Virus record (IMG/VR): IMGVR_UViG_3300044491_001942
Span: 1-20,396 of that record
Length of the DNA: 20,396 nt
Source of the DNA: a virus
Strand: one strand, 5' to 3'
In this document: piece after piece, positions 7,850 to 14,574 of the stretch
How the letters are laid out: each line of letters opens with the position of its first letter
How positions within the stretch are numbered: position 1 is the stretch's first letter
Notes under the pieces: model-generated
The model's database searches: none
What the model saw: only the letters and a program-made list of their open reading frames with translations
What the model was told of the DNA's origin: nothing
Made by a program: the position numbers and the translations under genes

Positions 7850-9134
7850 ACGATGATGAAATACCGTATACAGTGTTTACAGCTGTACCAGCTGAGTTAT
7901 ATACTACCAACGATGAACCTGGAGTTGCAGTAACACCACCGGAGATGCTAATACTACCTGAGCCACTTAATGTACCAGTGAAACTATCACTTGCATCACT
8001 ACGCAAGAAACTTGATGCGTCTAAACCATCAACTTGATCTGCATTAATATTTAGGGCGTCAATATCTGCCTTGGTTTGGTCGGCTGTAGCGCCAGTTTCG
8101 ATACCTGCCAGTTTGGTTTGCTCTGCGTCACTAAACTCATTAGTATCAGAATTGCTTTCATAAGCGGTTTTAATCTGTGCAGCAGTCTGGTCGGCTGTAG
8201 CGCCAGATTCGATACCATCTAGTTTAGTACCATCGGCTGCAACGTCACGACCATCTACTGTGCCTGATACTACAATGTTACCAGCTACATTAATCTGTTT
8301 GTTGAAGTCCCACTCGTCATTAGTACCATCGTATGTGATACTAGCAGATGCACCATCTACTGTAATACCAGCACCGTTTGCAGCTGAAGCGTTTACAGCT
8401 CCACTAGCCAACACAATATTCAGATCATCAACAGTCATTGTTGCGGAGTTGATAGTTGTAGTAGTACCATCGACTTGCAAGCTACCAGCGATAACAACTG
8501 TACCTGTGTCATCTCCAACAGCAGCAGGGTCGATTGTAAATGTAGCTGGACCCGCAATGTAGCCTGTTGTTGTGATGTTACCAAATGTTCTGTTACCTGA
8601 TATACGAGTGTCTACTCTAGCGTCAGTGTAGTAAAGGTTTGTTGAACCTTCGCTCAAGTCGTCAGTATCAGCTGCTGTAATTCTAGCATCAGCTCTAGCG
8701 TCAGTGTAGTAGAGATTAGTTGAACCTTCACTCAAGTCGTCGGTATCAGCTGCTGCGATTCTAGCGTCTGCACTAGCGTTTGCTCTGGCGTCTGTGTAGT
8801 AAAGATTTGTAGAACCCTCACTTAGATCATCAGTATCAGCTGCTGTAATTCTAGCGTCTGCCCGAGCATCTGTATAGTAGAGATTAGTTGAACCCTCACT
8901 TAGATCGTCAGTGCTTGAAGCTGCGATTCTAGCGTCTGCTCTAGTGTCTGCTCTGGCGTCTGTATAGTAAAGGTTGCTACCTTCAGTTAGATCAGCTGTT
9001 GACTTTGCTCCAAAATCACTATCAAACCCCGAGTATTGGAGATCGACTGTGGTGTTAAATTCTAGGTTACCGGCACTATCTACGGTAAGATCATTTCCGA
9101 GCTGCGCAAGTTCATATGCTTTAGTTGTTGCCAC
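7848..9134 (-). CDS. Tail fibre-like protein with five NLYYTDAR repeats
   Basis: The 428-residue product starts at a GTG (MATTKAYELAQLGNDLTVDS); GGAG lies 7 bases before it and no better ATG is nearby. Residues about 45-185 carry five EGSxNLYYTDARADARI repeats, mostly of 26 residues. Next comes 'SGNRTFGNITTTGYIAGPATFTIDPAAVG' and the shared module '[26 protein letters not shown]...ITYDGTNDEWDFNK'. Then come two 'GTKLDGIESGATADQT'-type units, 'INADQVDGLDASSFLRSD', and the C-terminal signature 'SLVVYNSAGTAVNTVYGISSS'. The repeat part and the shared module are close to those of the next gene (9175-10602), so the two are duplicates whose C-terminal thirds have diverged. It has its own late-promoter box (9163-9170). 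Confidence 0.77.
   Translation of the reverse strand: MATTKAYELAQLGNDLTVDSAGNLEFNTTVDLQYSGFDSDFGAKSTADLTEGSNLYYTDARADTRADARIAASSTDDLSEGSTNLYYTDARADARITAADTDDLSEGSTNLYYTDARANASADARIAAADTDDLSEGSTNLYYTDARADARITAADTDDLSEGSTNLYYTDARVDTRISGNRTFGNITTTGYIAGPATFTIDPAAVGDDTGTVVIAGSLQVDGTTTTINSATMTVDDLNIVLASGAVNASAANGAGITVDGASASITYDGTNDEWDFNKQINVAGNIVVSGTVDGRDVAADGTKLDGIESGATADQTAAQIKTAYESNSDTNEFSDAEQTKLAGIETGATADQTKADIDALNINADQVDGLDASSFLRSDASDSFTGTLSGSGSISISGGVTATPGSSLVVYNSAGTAVNTVYGISSS
8610..9003 (-). repeat. Five in-frame NLYYTDAR repeats (78-90 bases each)
   Basis: The basic unit is 26 residues (DDLSEGSTNLYYTDARADAR plus ITAADT). Two units carry four extra residues (ADTR or ANAS). The copies are nearly identical as protein but differ at many third codon positions. 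Confidence 0.88.
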
Positions 9135-9162
9135 GATTAATCTCCATCGAGTTCTTTGCTGC

Positions 9163-9170
9163 TATTTATC
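9163..9170 (-). promoter_or_regulatory. T4-type late promoter box GATAAATA
   Basis: The minus strand reads GATAAATA in the 40-base gap between the 9175-10602 gene and the GTG start at 9134. It matches NATAAATA and leaves a leader of about 25 bases. Confidence 0.6.
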
Positions 9171-9174
9171 ACGC

Positions 9175-10602
9175 TTATGCAGCCGTGATACCATTAATTG
9201 TTTTTACTGCTGTGCCACCTGAATTGTACACGATCAACGTTGCTGCTGGTGTGGCTGTTACAGTGCCAAATGTAACATTACTAGAAGTGTTAACCGCCTG
9301 GTTTGCAGTGTATGTGGTGTAACCAGCCCCGTTAGTAAGCTCGTTGTTGTTAGTAATGTAGTTAGCGTTTGTAGCGCCTGTATATCCTAGATTAGCTAGT
9401 GTCAGAGTTCTAGTAGCTACTGTAGCGTTAGCATCTGTAACATGTCCTAAAGTATCTGTAGTAATATTTAAATCTAAATCTGATATTACTGTAGCACCTG
9501 TAAGAGCACCGGTATCAATAGCTGCATCATCTCCAGGATGTGTTGGGTGTACGTAGTTGTTAGCGCTTGCAGCAATACCATCTAGTTTAGTACCATCGGA
9601 TGCAACATTACGTCCATCTACAGTACCACTTACTATAACATTTCCAGCTACATGGATATTTTTATTGAAGTCCCATTCATCATTAGTACCATCGTATATG
9701 ATAGTAGCTGATGCACCATCAACGGTGATACCAGCGCCGTTTGCAGCTGAAGCGTTTACAGCTCCACTGGCCAATGTGATGTTAAGGTCGTCAACTGTCA
9801 TTGTAGCTGAATTGATTGTAGTTGTAGTACCATCAACCTGCAAGCTACCAGCGATCACGACCGTACCTGTGTCGTCTCCGACTGCGGCTGGGTCAATTGT
9901 AAATGTAGCTGGACCAGCAAGATAACCAGTTGTTGTGATGTTGCCAAATGTTCTATTGCCTGATAGACGAGTATCGACTCTAGCATCTGTATAGTAAAGA
10001 TTTGTAGAACCTTCACTTAGATCGTCCGTATCAGCTGCTGCGATTCTAGCATCAGCTCTAGCATCTGTATAGTAGAGATTAGTTGAACCTTCACTCAAGT
10101 CGTCAGTATCAGCTGCTGTAATTCTAGCATCAGCTCTAGCGTCTGTAAAGTATAGGTTTGTTGAACCTTCGCTTAGATCGTCGGTATCAGCTGCTGTGAT
10201 TCTAGCATCAGCCCTGGCGTCAGTGTAGTAAAGATTTGTAGAACCTTCGCTTAGATCGTCCGTATCAGCTGCTGCGATTTGAGCGTCTGCTCTAGCGTTT
10301 GCTCTGGCGTCTGTGTAGTAAAGATTTGTAGAACCTTCACTCAGATCGTCTGTGCTTGCAGCTGTAATTCTAGCGTCTGCTCTCGCATCTGTATAGTAAA
10401 GGTTTGTTGAACCTTCGCTTAGATCGTCGGTATCAGCTGCTGTGATTCTTGCGTCTGCTCTAGCGTCTGTATAGTAAAGATTAGTTGAACCCTCTGCCAC
10501 ATCATCTGTAGTTGAAACATCACTGGAACCTTCAGTGATCAACGTGTTGATCATTGCTGTTACATCTGCATCCAGATTGCTTTTCTTGATTTTTCCGCTC
10601 AT
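9175..10602 (-). CDS. Tail fibre-like protein with seven NLYYTDAR repeats
   Basis: The 475-residue product begins MSGKIKKSNLDADVTAMINT. Seven EGSTNLYYTDAR repeats (about residues 35-215) are followed by 'GNRTFGNITTTGYLAGPATFTIDPAAVG' and the shared '[26 protein letters not shown]...IYDGTNDEWDFNK' module, almost identical to the neighbour at 7848-9134. The C-terminal third differs: 'NYVHPTHPGDDAAIDTGALTGATVISDLDLNI' and 'ANLGYTGATNANYITNNNELTNGAGYTT', both familiar fibre motifs. It ends 'TLIVYNSGGTAVKTINGITAA'. It starts 3 bases after the previous stop with only a G-rich weak Shine-Dalgarno sequence, so coupling is likely. It is probably one of a set of related fibres or fibre segments; I cannot tell whether it assembles alone or with its neighbours. 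Confidence 0.77.
   Translation of the reverse strand: MSGKIKKSNLDADVTAMINTLITEGSSDVSTTDDVAEGSTNLYYTDARADARITAADTDDLSEGSTNLYYTDARADARITAASTDDLSEGSTNLYYTDARANARADAQIAAADTDDLSEGSTNLYYTDARADARITAADTDDLSEGSTNLYFTDARADARITAADTDDLSEGSTNLYYTDARADARIAAADTDDLSEGSTNLYYTDARVDTRLSGNRTFGNITTTGYLAGPATFTIDPAAVGDDTGTVVIAGSLQVDGTTTTINSATMTVDDLNITLASGAVNASAANGAGITVDGASATIIYDGTNDEWDFNKNIHVAGNVIVSGTVDGRNVASDGTKLDGIAASANNYVHPTHPGDDAAIDTGALTGATVISDLDLNITTDTLGHVTDANATVATRTLTLANLGYTGATNANYITNNNELTNGAGYTTYTANQAVNTSSNVTFGTVTATPAATLIVYNSGGTAVKTINGITAA
9965..10510 (-). repeat. Seven in-frame NLYYTDAR repeats
   Basis: There are seven units, six of 26 residues or nearly so and one with a four-residue insertion (ANARADAQI). 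One copy has YFTD in place of YYTD, and the first copy has VAEG in place of LSEG. Confidence 0.88.
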
Positions 10603-10605
10603 GGA

Positions 10606-11733
10606 TTATACCCCAATCTCTGTACGAATTGTTTTTACTGTGGTGTTGGCGTAGGTAGGTGACATCAACAATCTTACAGAATCACCACTGATATCCGCAT
10701 CTACTGTTCCAAGATCACTCTCGGTCCATACTTCAGCATAAGGTGAGATATAAGCAGTTGTGCCATCATGATTCAACAATATTTCTAAGCTATGATACCG
10801 AGAATTTTGTGTCATCTGCACAATATATTTTGTTGTGCGACTAGTTGTTTTGTTGTAAGAATCAATTGCTTGATTTGCTGCATCTGTTGAAAGTGATGTT
10901 GAATTGACGTCTCTAAGAAGCGTGGCTGCACCAAAGGAGTTAACAACAAGTGTGTCTCCTGAATTAGCAGCGTCACCTAATAGAGTAATTGACGATCCAT
11001 TAGTGGCTGTGAAGTCCAGACCGTTAGTGAGTCTTGCACCATTCCAAAATACTTCTAGTTTACCCACATCGTACGTAAGAGTATTGCTGTTAATATCAGC
11101 ACCATTAAGCGTTGTTGTTTCTGATGATGGTTGGTAAATGTATTGGAAATGTTCTTTAAGATTGACTGTAGATGTCTGCACTCGAATTGTGCGAACTTCA
11201 ATATCATCTCCTGTGATAGGAGCTGCAGCAAGATTAAGAGTTGATCCGTTTAACGAGTACGTATCGGTTTGTTGAACAGCACCGTTGATGAACACCAATG
11301 CGTGTTGTTCTTCGGCCGGTGAGGAAGTTAGTGTAAATGCAGTTGTAGAACTGTCTCCTGAGAATGTATCAAGGATAACAGTGTTTGATGCAGCAATTGG
11401 ATTACCTTGCCGTTGTGCAACATAATCACTATCGATAAGATTAATAACTTCCGAACTATCAACCGAATTATTCTGGATTAGAATAAGGGCGTCTGCACTA
11501 TCAATCGAATTATTGTTAATGAGCGTGATAGCGTCAGCACTATCGATAGAGTTCTGCTGGATCAGCGTAAGAGCATATGCCGAATCAACAAAATGTCTAA
11601 TTTCATCATTATTGTTCTTATAGTATAGTTTGCCGTCTTCATAGTTGATAGCCAGTTCACCGTACTGAATATCACTTGTGCCAGGCTTTCTACCAACAAC
11701 GGCGGATTTCTTTAGTTTAAATATAGTAGACAT
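10606..11733 (-). CDS. Tail fibre/baseplate-associated structural protein
   Basis: The 375-residue product begins MSTIFKLKKSAVVGRKPGTS, followed by 'IQYGELAINYEDGKLYYKNNNDEIRHFVDS', the N-terminal module also present in the gene at 4362-4814. Residues about 50-105 hold four 14-residue repeats (LIxxNSxDSADAI). Two beta-domain units follow: 'FSGDSSTTAFTLTSSP...LVFINGAVQQTDTYSLNG...GDDIEVRTI' and 'LEVFWNGARLTNGLDFTATNGSSITLL...GDTLVVNSFGA'. The C-terminus, 'TTKYIVQMTQNSRYHSLEILLNHDGTTAYISPYAEVWTES...GDSVRLL', resembles a C-terminal domain I recall from structural proteins of marine T4-like phages. The start is supported by AGGGA 6 bases upstream. It is probably a fibre or baseplate decoration; no enzyme motif is seen. 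Confidence 0.74.
   Translation of the reverse strand: MSTIFKLKKSAVVGRKPGTSDIQYGELAINYEDGKLYYKNNNDEIRHFVDSAYALTLIQQNSIDSADAITLINNNSIDSADALILIQNNSVDSSEVINLIDSDYVAQRQGNPIAASNTVILDTFSGDSSTTAFTLTSSPAEEQHALVFINGAVQQTDTYSLNGSTLNLAAAPITGDDIEVRTIRVQTSTVNLKEHFQYIYQPSSETTTLNGADINSNTLTYDVGKLEVFWNGARLTNGLDFTATNGSSITLLGDAANSGDTLVVNSFGAATLLRDVNSTSLSTDAANQAIDSYNKTTSRTTKYIVQMTQNSRYHSLEILLNHDGTTAYISPYAEVWTESDLGTVDADISGDSVRLLMSPTYANTTVKTIRTEIGV
11421..11588 (-). repeat. Four 42-base (14-residue) repeats
   Basis: Four tandem units of LTLIQQNSIDSADA type cover exactly 168 bases: two nearly exact, one with SVDSSEV, and the last degraded to 'INLIDSDYVAQR'. A heptad-like spacing of Ile/Leu would allow a short coiled stalk. 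Confidence 0.7.
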
Positions 11734-11757
11734 ATTAGATCCCTAAAAAGGTGTGGA

Positions 11758-11779
11758 GGAGGCTATAACAATAGCCTCC
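11758..11779 (-). promoter_or_regulatory. Perfect 9-bp GC-rich hairpin in leader of the 11733 gene
   Basis: GGAGGCTAT pairs perfectly with ATAGCCTCC around a 4-base loop. It begins 4 bases downstream of the TTTAAATA late-promoter-like box, so the late transcript would start almost at the hairpin. A CCTTTTTAG run follows 6 bases later on the minus strand, so read-through transcripts from the upstream gene could also use it as a weak terminator. Confidence 0.6.
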
Positions 11780-11783
11780 CTAT

Positions 11784-11791
11784 TATTTAAA
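11784..11791 (-). promoter_or_regulatory. Late-promoter-like box TTTAAATA
   Basis: The minus strand reads TTTAAATA, 7 of 8 matches to TATAAATA, directly after the stop of the 11792-13732 gene. Its position in one of the few gaps and the hairpin just downstream support it, although the second base departs from NATAAATA. Confidence 0.45.
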
Positions 11792-13732
11792 TTAGAACGT
11801 GCCACCGTCAAGTTCTTGAATATAGACATTACCTTTATCACCGATTTGGAACTGTCTGTTTGATCCAGCACCATCTGCAGAATCAGCATCAGCAAAACCA
11901 CCGAATCGGGAAACACCAACATTTGTAGTTGTGGCATATTCGTTGTGGAATGTGATTGTTCCTGCTGCATCATCGTATGTAATGTCTTGACCTGAAGAAT
12001 CATGTGCTAGGAATACGTTTCCAGCTAGATGATCTTCGATAACTTCATCAAGTCCAACACCATTAAGTTTGATTGCATCAGCTAATGCTGCAAACCCAAT
12101 GTCTAGTCCTTTGTTAAAGTCCCAAGTATCGTTCGCACCATCATATGTGATGGTTGCTTTTGTACCTGTATAACCAGCACCACCGACTGTGATACCAGCA
12201 CCGTCTGCTTCAGTAGCATCGGCTGCTGAGTCAGCCAGAACCATATTCAGGTCATTGACAGATACTGTAGTAGAGTTGATCGTGGTTGTAGTACCTTGAA
12301 CAGTAAGGTTACCACGGATAACCAAATCACCCGAGTCACCTACTGGAGCCGGATCAATATATAGAGTTGTGTTACCTGCTGTTGAACTGATTGTTGTACC
12401 ATCAAGTCTGATGTTATCAACAGTCAATCCTGTCATTGTTGTTTCGCCAGCTACGTTTAACGTACCGTCGATTACAACATTGTTGCGGAATTCTGCGGAG
12501 TCTGTTACGACAAGTTCACCGGTGAGGGTGGTGTTGCCAGTTACTGCCAATCCACCTGCGAGTGTAGCAGTGCTAGCTACGTCAAGAGTGCTACCCAGAT
12601 TCAGTGTACCATCAACTGATAGATTTGCACCAAATGAGGAGCTATCAGCAACAGTCAAGTTGGAGACTGAAATATCGGAGTCTAGGTGAACAATAACATC
12701 TAGACCTGATGCAACTGTATGGACATTCGTCCCACCCTGAACAGATAGAGACTGAGTAAGAAGGTCAACTGCTCCTGTACCTGTATCAGCAGCAGTGTTT
12801 AAAGTCGATGCAACCGCAACTGTGCCAGCTGAGTCAATGTGACCTTGCGCGTCTACTGTAAATACTGGAATTGTGGTTTGTGAACCGTATGTGCCAGCAG
12901 TAACACCAGATGTGTCATGGGTAAATGTTACTGTGTTGTCTGTAACAGTAGCTGTGAGGAAACTATCACCAGCAAATGTTAGTGTGTCGGATGTTGTTAC
13001 AGTGTCTGTACCAGTATCACCAGCAATCGAAAGATCGGTAGAGATGGATGCAGTACCAGCTGCTGTCAAGCGACCTTGTGCATCAACTGTGAATGTTGGA
13101 ATCGCAGTAGAAGAACCATAGTCACCAGCTGTAACTGCAGTATCATCTAGACTGATCGTAACATCGTTGTCTGTGACGGCTGTTGTAAGACCAGTACCAC
13201 CAGTAAACGAAATATCGGAGTCTTGAATGTTTACGGTGTCTGTACCAGTGTCACCGGTAAATGTTAGATTACCACCACCAACTTGTGCATCGACGTATGC
13301 TTTCGTAGCAGCGTCTTGTGCGCCGGATGGATCAGTAACATTAGTAATACGTGATGTGTTAACATCAACAACACCTGTACCATTTGGATCGAGGTTAATA
13401 TTACCGTTTGTATCTGTCGAACTGATAGTATTGCCATCAATGGTAATATTGTCGACGTTTAATACATCAATCTTACTATCTGCATCTACTACAATAGCAC
13501 TTGAAGCAGTAAGGGTTCCTGGGGTATGATCTAATTGATTCTGAAAATACTCACCACCGATAACAACAACACTTGTTGCGTTACCTGACCCATCATCGCC
13601 TTTACCGAAGTATAGCCGATCACCGCCGTTGGCAGCTGTACCGGTACCTTGTGAGTACGCGATTTCACCTGTCTTCAGAGATCCCGGCGCATTCGCCGTG
13701 GTAGATCTTTTAATTCTAATAATTGCCGCCAT
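11792..13732 (-). CDS. Tail fibre-like structural protein
   Basis: The 646-residue product begins [20 protein letters not shown], followed by 'TGEIAYS...[15 protein letters not shown]', an N-terminal module related to those of the other array genes. '[21 protein letters not shown]' is a common fibre unit. Three diverged units of about 70 residues follow ('[40 protein letters not shown]...[11 protein letters not shown]'). Next are '[51 protein letters not shown]'-type beta-helical repeats and the shared '[40 protein letters not shown]...NDTWDFNK' module. The end, '[13 protein letters not shown]', belongs to the GG(T/S)(Y/F) C-terminal class. Its ATG shares one base with the stop of the upstream gene (TAATG) and has GGAGG 9 bases before it. 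It looks like an elongated beta-helical fibre. Confidence 0.77.
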   Translation of the reverse strand: MAAIIRIKRSTTANAPGSLKTGEIAYSQGTGTAANGGDRLYFGKGDDGSGNATSVVVIGGEYFQNQLDHTPGTLTASSAIVVDADSKIDVLNVDNITIDGNTISSTDTNGNINLDPNGTGVVDVNTSRITNVTDPSGAQDAATKAYVDAQVGGGNLTFTGDTGTDTVNIQDSDISFTGGTGLTTAVTDNDVTISLDDTAVTAGDYGSSTAIPTFTVDAQGRLTAAGTASISTDLSIAGDTGTDTVTTSDTLTFAGDSFLTATVTDNTVTFTHDTSGVTAGTYGSQTTIPVFTVDAQGHIDSAGTVAVASTLNTAADTGTGAVDLLTQSLSVQGGTNVHTVASGLDVIVHLDSDISVSNLTVADSSSFGANLSVDGTLNLGSTLDVASTATLAGGLAVTGNTTLTGELVVTDSAEFRNNVVIDGTLNVAGETTMTGLTVDNIRLDGTTISSTAGNTTLYIDPAPVGDSGDLVIRGNLTVQGTTTTINSTTVSVNDLNMVLADSAADATEADGAGITVGGAGYTGTKATITYDGANDTWDFNKGLDIGFAALADAIKLNGVGLDEVIEDHLAGNVFLAHDSSGQDITYDDAAGTITFHNEYATTTNVGVSRFGGFADADSADGAGSNRQFQIGDKGNVYIQELDGGTF

Positions 13733-13998
13733 TAGTAGCTGCCTCCGTTAATATTTTGTTCTTCTAAGTCTAAAGACGCTTCCCAGACTCCTGAGCTAGA
13801 GCTATATACAAGTAAACTACCATTGACGGCTCCTTGTGTATTTATACCAGTAATATTGTTAATATTACCAGAGCCACCAGAAACGCGTCGAATTGGTGTT
13901 CCCACCACTACTTTTTTTACCTGGGTCGTTGATCCAGATGATACCACAGTTGCCCGTGTTGTTCCACCTGCTGTGACTGTTGCCGAATACCTTGCCAT
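13732..13998 (-). CDS. Small structural-region protein of unknown function
   Basis: The 88-residue product begins [20 protein letters not shown] and is rich in Ser, Thr, Gly and Val. '[17 protein letters not shown]' sits in the middle. The C-terminal part '[29 protein letters not shown]' combines a motif like the '(L/I)VVYNSAGTAV' tail and the GG(T/S)(Y/F) ending found in the large fibre-like proteins. AGGGA lies 4 bases before the ATG. It is translationally linked to the next gene (TAATG) and follows the BppU-like gene by 10 bases. It may be an adaptor or connector for the fibres. It is too short for a confident family call. Confidence 0.62.
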   Translation of the reverse strand: MARYSATVTAGGTTRATVVSSGSTTQVKKVVVGTPIRRVSGGSGNINNITGINTQGAVNGSLLVYSSSSGVWEASLDLEEQNINGGSY

Positions 13999-14008
13999 AA
14001 TGTCCCTG

Positions 14009-14359
14009 CTAGGTTACTGATGGTGTGACCTGAACTCTACCTTCAAGTACTCTTTCAATAATTGTGTCACCATTGCTGTCATCATAAGACAACTCTACAT
14101 CATAAACATAACGACCGTTTTTAAGAGCATTTGTCTGCGTATTTGTAAGGGAAATCGTGGCCACCCCATCAGTAGCGGGGCTAGCGACTATGCTACTAAA
14201 TACAATTGTATCAGCGCTGTCGCTCGTATAAGTTTTCTTTAGACTTGCAGAAACTGTATGTCCTGTGAGATCTTTTGTTGAACCGTCTTTGTCCACCAAA
14301 TGGATCTCAACAGCTACATCGCTGCCTTTGTCAATAGTAAATTCTTCGTACTGGGCCAT
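14009..14359 (-). CDS. BppU-like baseplate/fibre adaptor with immunoglobulin-like fold (predicted)
   Basis: The 116-residue product begins MAQYEEFTIDKGSDVAVEIH, followed by 'LVDKDGSTKDLTGHTVSASLKKTYTSD...ATISLTNTQTNALKNGRYVYDVELSYDDSNGDTIIERVLEGRVQVTPSVT'. The pattern of an opening beta strand, D-x-D-G, 'DLTG-T-V-A-x-L-K', 'L-T-x-x-Q-T-x-x-L' and 'GRYVYDV' is that of the N-terminal domain of phage baseplate upper proteins (BppU) and similar small proteins of marine T4-like phages. In BppU this domain attaches receptor-binding parts to the baseplate. The gene is the first of the leftward array, with a perfect TATAAATA box about 55 bases upstream and TAAGG 6 bases before the ATG. Attachment of the downstream fibres is an inference from this fold and position. 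Confidence 0.72.
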   Translation of the reverse strand: MAQYEEFTIDKGSDVAVEIHLVDKDGSTKDLTGHTVSASLKKTYTSDSADTIVFSSIVASPATDGVATISLTNTQTNALKNGRYVYDVELSYDDSNGDTIIERVLEGRVQVTPSVT

Positions 14360-14383
14360 GAAATACCTTAGTTTTTCTTTGTC

Positions 14384-14397
14384 GGTGCCGCAGCACC
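14384..14397 (-). promoter_or_regulatory. GC-rich hairpin in leader of the 14359 gene
   Basis: GGTGC pairs with GCACC around a four-base loop (TGCG on the minus strand). It lies 17 bases downstream of the TATAAATA box, close to the expected 5' end of the late transcript. Confidence 0.5.
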
Positions 14398-14413
14398 CTG
14401 CTCCTATTGGATT

Positions 14414-14421
14414 TATTTATA
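14414..14421 (-). promoter_or_regulatory. T4-type late promoter TATAAATA at head of the tail-fibre array
   Basis: The minus strand reads TATAAATA, a perfect core match, about 55 bases upstream of the first array gene (ATG at 14359). It is the leftward promoter of the diverging control region and is likely to drive at least the 14359, 13998 and 13732 genes. Confidence 0.75.
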
Positions 14422-14423
14422 AG

Positions 14424-14442
14424 AAAAGTACTTGCTACTTTT
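14424..14442. other. AT-rich 7-bp inverted repeat between divergent promoters
   Basis: AAAAGTA and TACTTTT pair around a five-base loop, with T-rich sequence on both sides. It lies between the leftward late promoter and the rightward promoter, with no gene ending at it. It could be a weak two-way transcription stop or a protein-binding site, or chance in AT-rich DNA. Confidence 0.25.
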
Positions 14443-14467
14443 ATTTTAATTCTAATAGGTTTTACTG

Positions 14468-14496
14468 TTGTCAGATAGAATAAACAGCTGTATAAT
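14468..14496 (+). promoter_or_regulatory. Near-consensus sigma-70 promoter for the B12-type radical SAM gene
   Basis: TTGTCA (5 of 6 matches to the -35 consensus) at 14468-14473 and TATAAT (perfect -10) at 14491-14496 are separated by exactly 17 bases. Transcription would begin near 14503 and run toward the gene at 14575. This is the only host-type promoter of such quality that I noticed in the window and suggests early expression by host RNA polymerase. Confidence 0.7.
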
Positions 14497-14526
14497 TAAT
14501 TGTGGTTGTTAAGCAGGAGCTATATA

Positions 14527-14562
14527 ATGTTCTGCGCTATAATAAATACACAGGAAATATGA
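14527..14562 (+). CDS. Putative 11-residue leader peptide (upstream ORF)
   Basis: An ATG at 14527 opens an 11-codon ORF, MFCAIINTQEI, ending in TGA at 14560-14562, which is 12 bases before the main ATG at 14575. It has a strong AGGAG Shine-Dalgarno sequence (14515-14519) with 7 bases of spacing, arguably better than that of the main gene. It lies on the predicted sigma-70 transcript but its ATG is upstream of the late-promoter box (14541-14548), so late transcripts would lack it. That would make leader control specific to early mRNA. A function in translational coupling or attenuation is inference; chance is possible for so short an ORF. Confidence 0.35.
   Translation: MFCAIINTQEI
14541..14548 (+). 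promoter_or_regulatory. T4-type late promoter box AATAAATA (rightward)
   Basis: The plus strand reads AATAAATA, matching NATAAATA, 26 bases before the ATG at 14575. If active, it would add late expression to the sigma-70-type early expression of the same gene. Confidence 0.45.
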
Positions 14563-14574
14563 GATAGGGACCCT

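Noticed and set aside
8610-10510. Regular direct repeats resembling a CRISPR array
   Set aside because: The repeats are 78-90 bases, in frame, without unique spacers, and encode a continuous protein repeat. No cas genes are present.
2663-13529. Many plus-strand ORFs of 80-120 codons across the fibre genes (for example 9557-9925, 12369-12689, 3461-3778)
   Set aside because: They mirror the repeats of the minus-strand genes, have no ribosome sites of note and repeat each other with the same period. They are shadows of low-complexity coding DNA.
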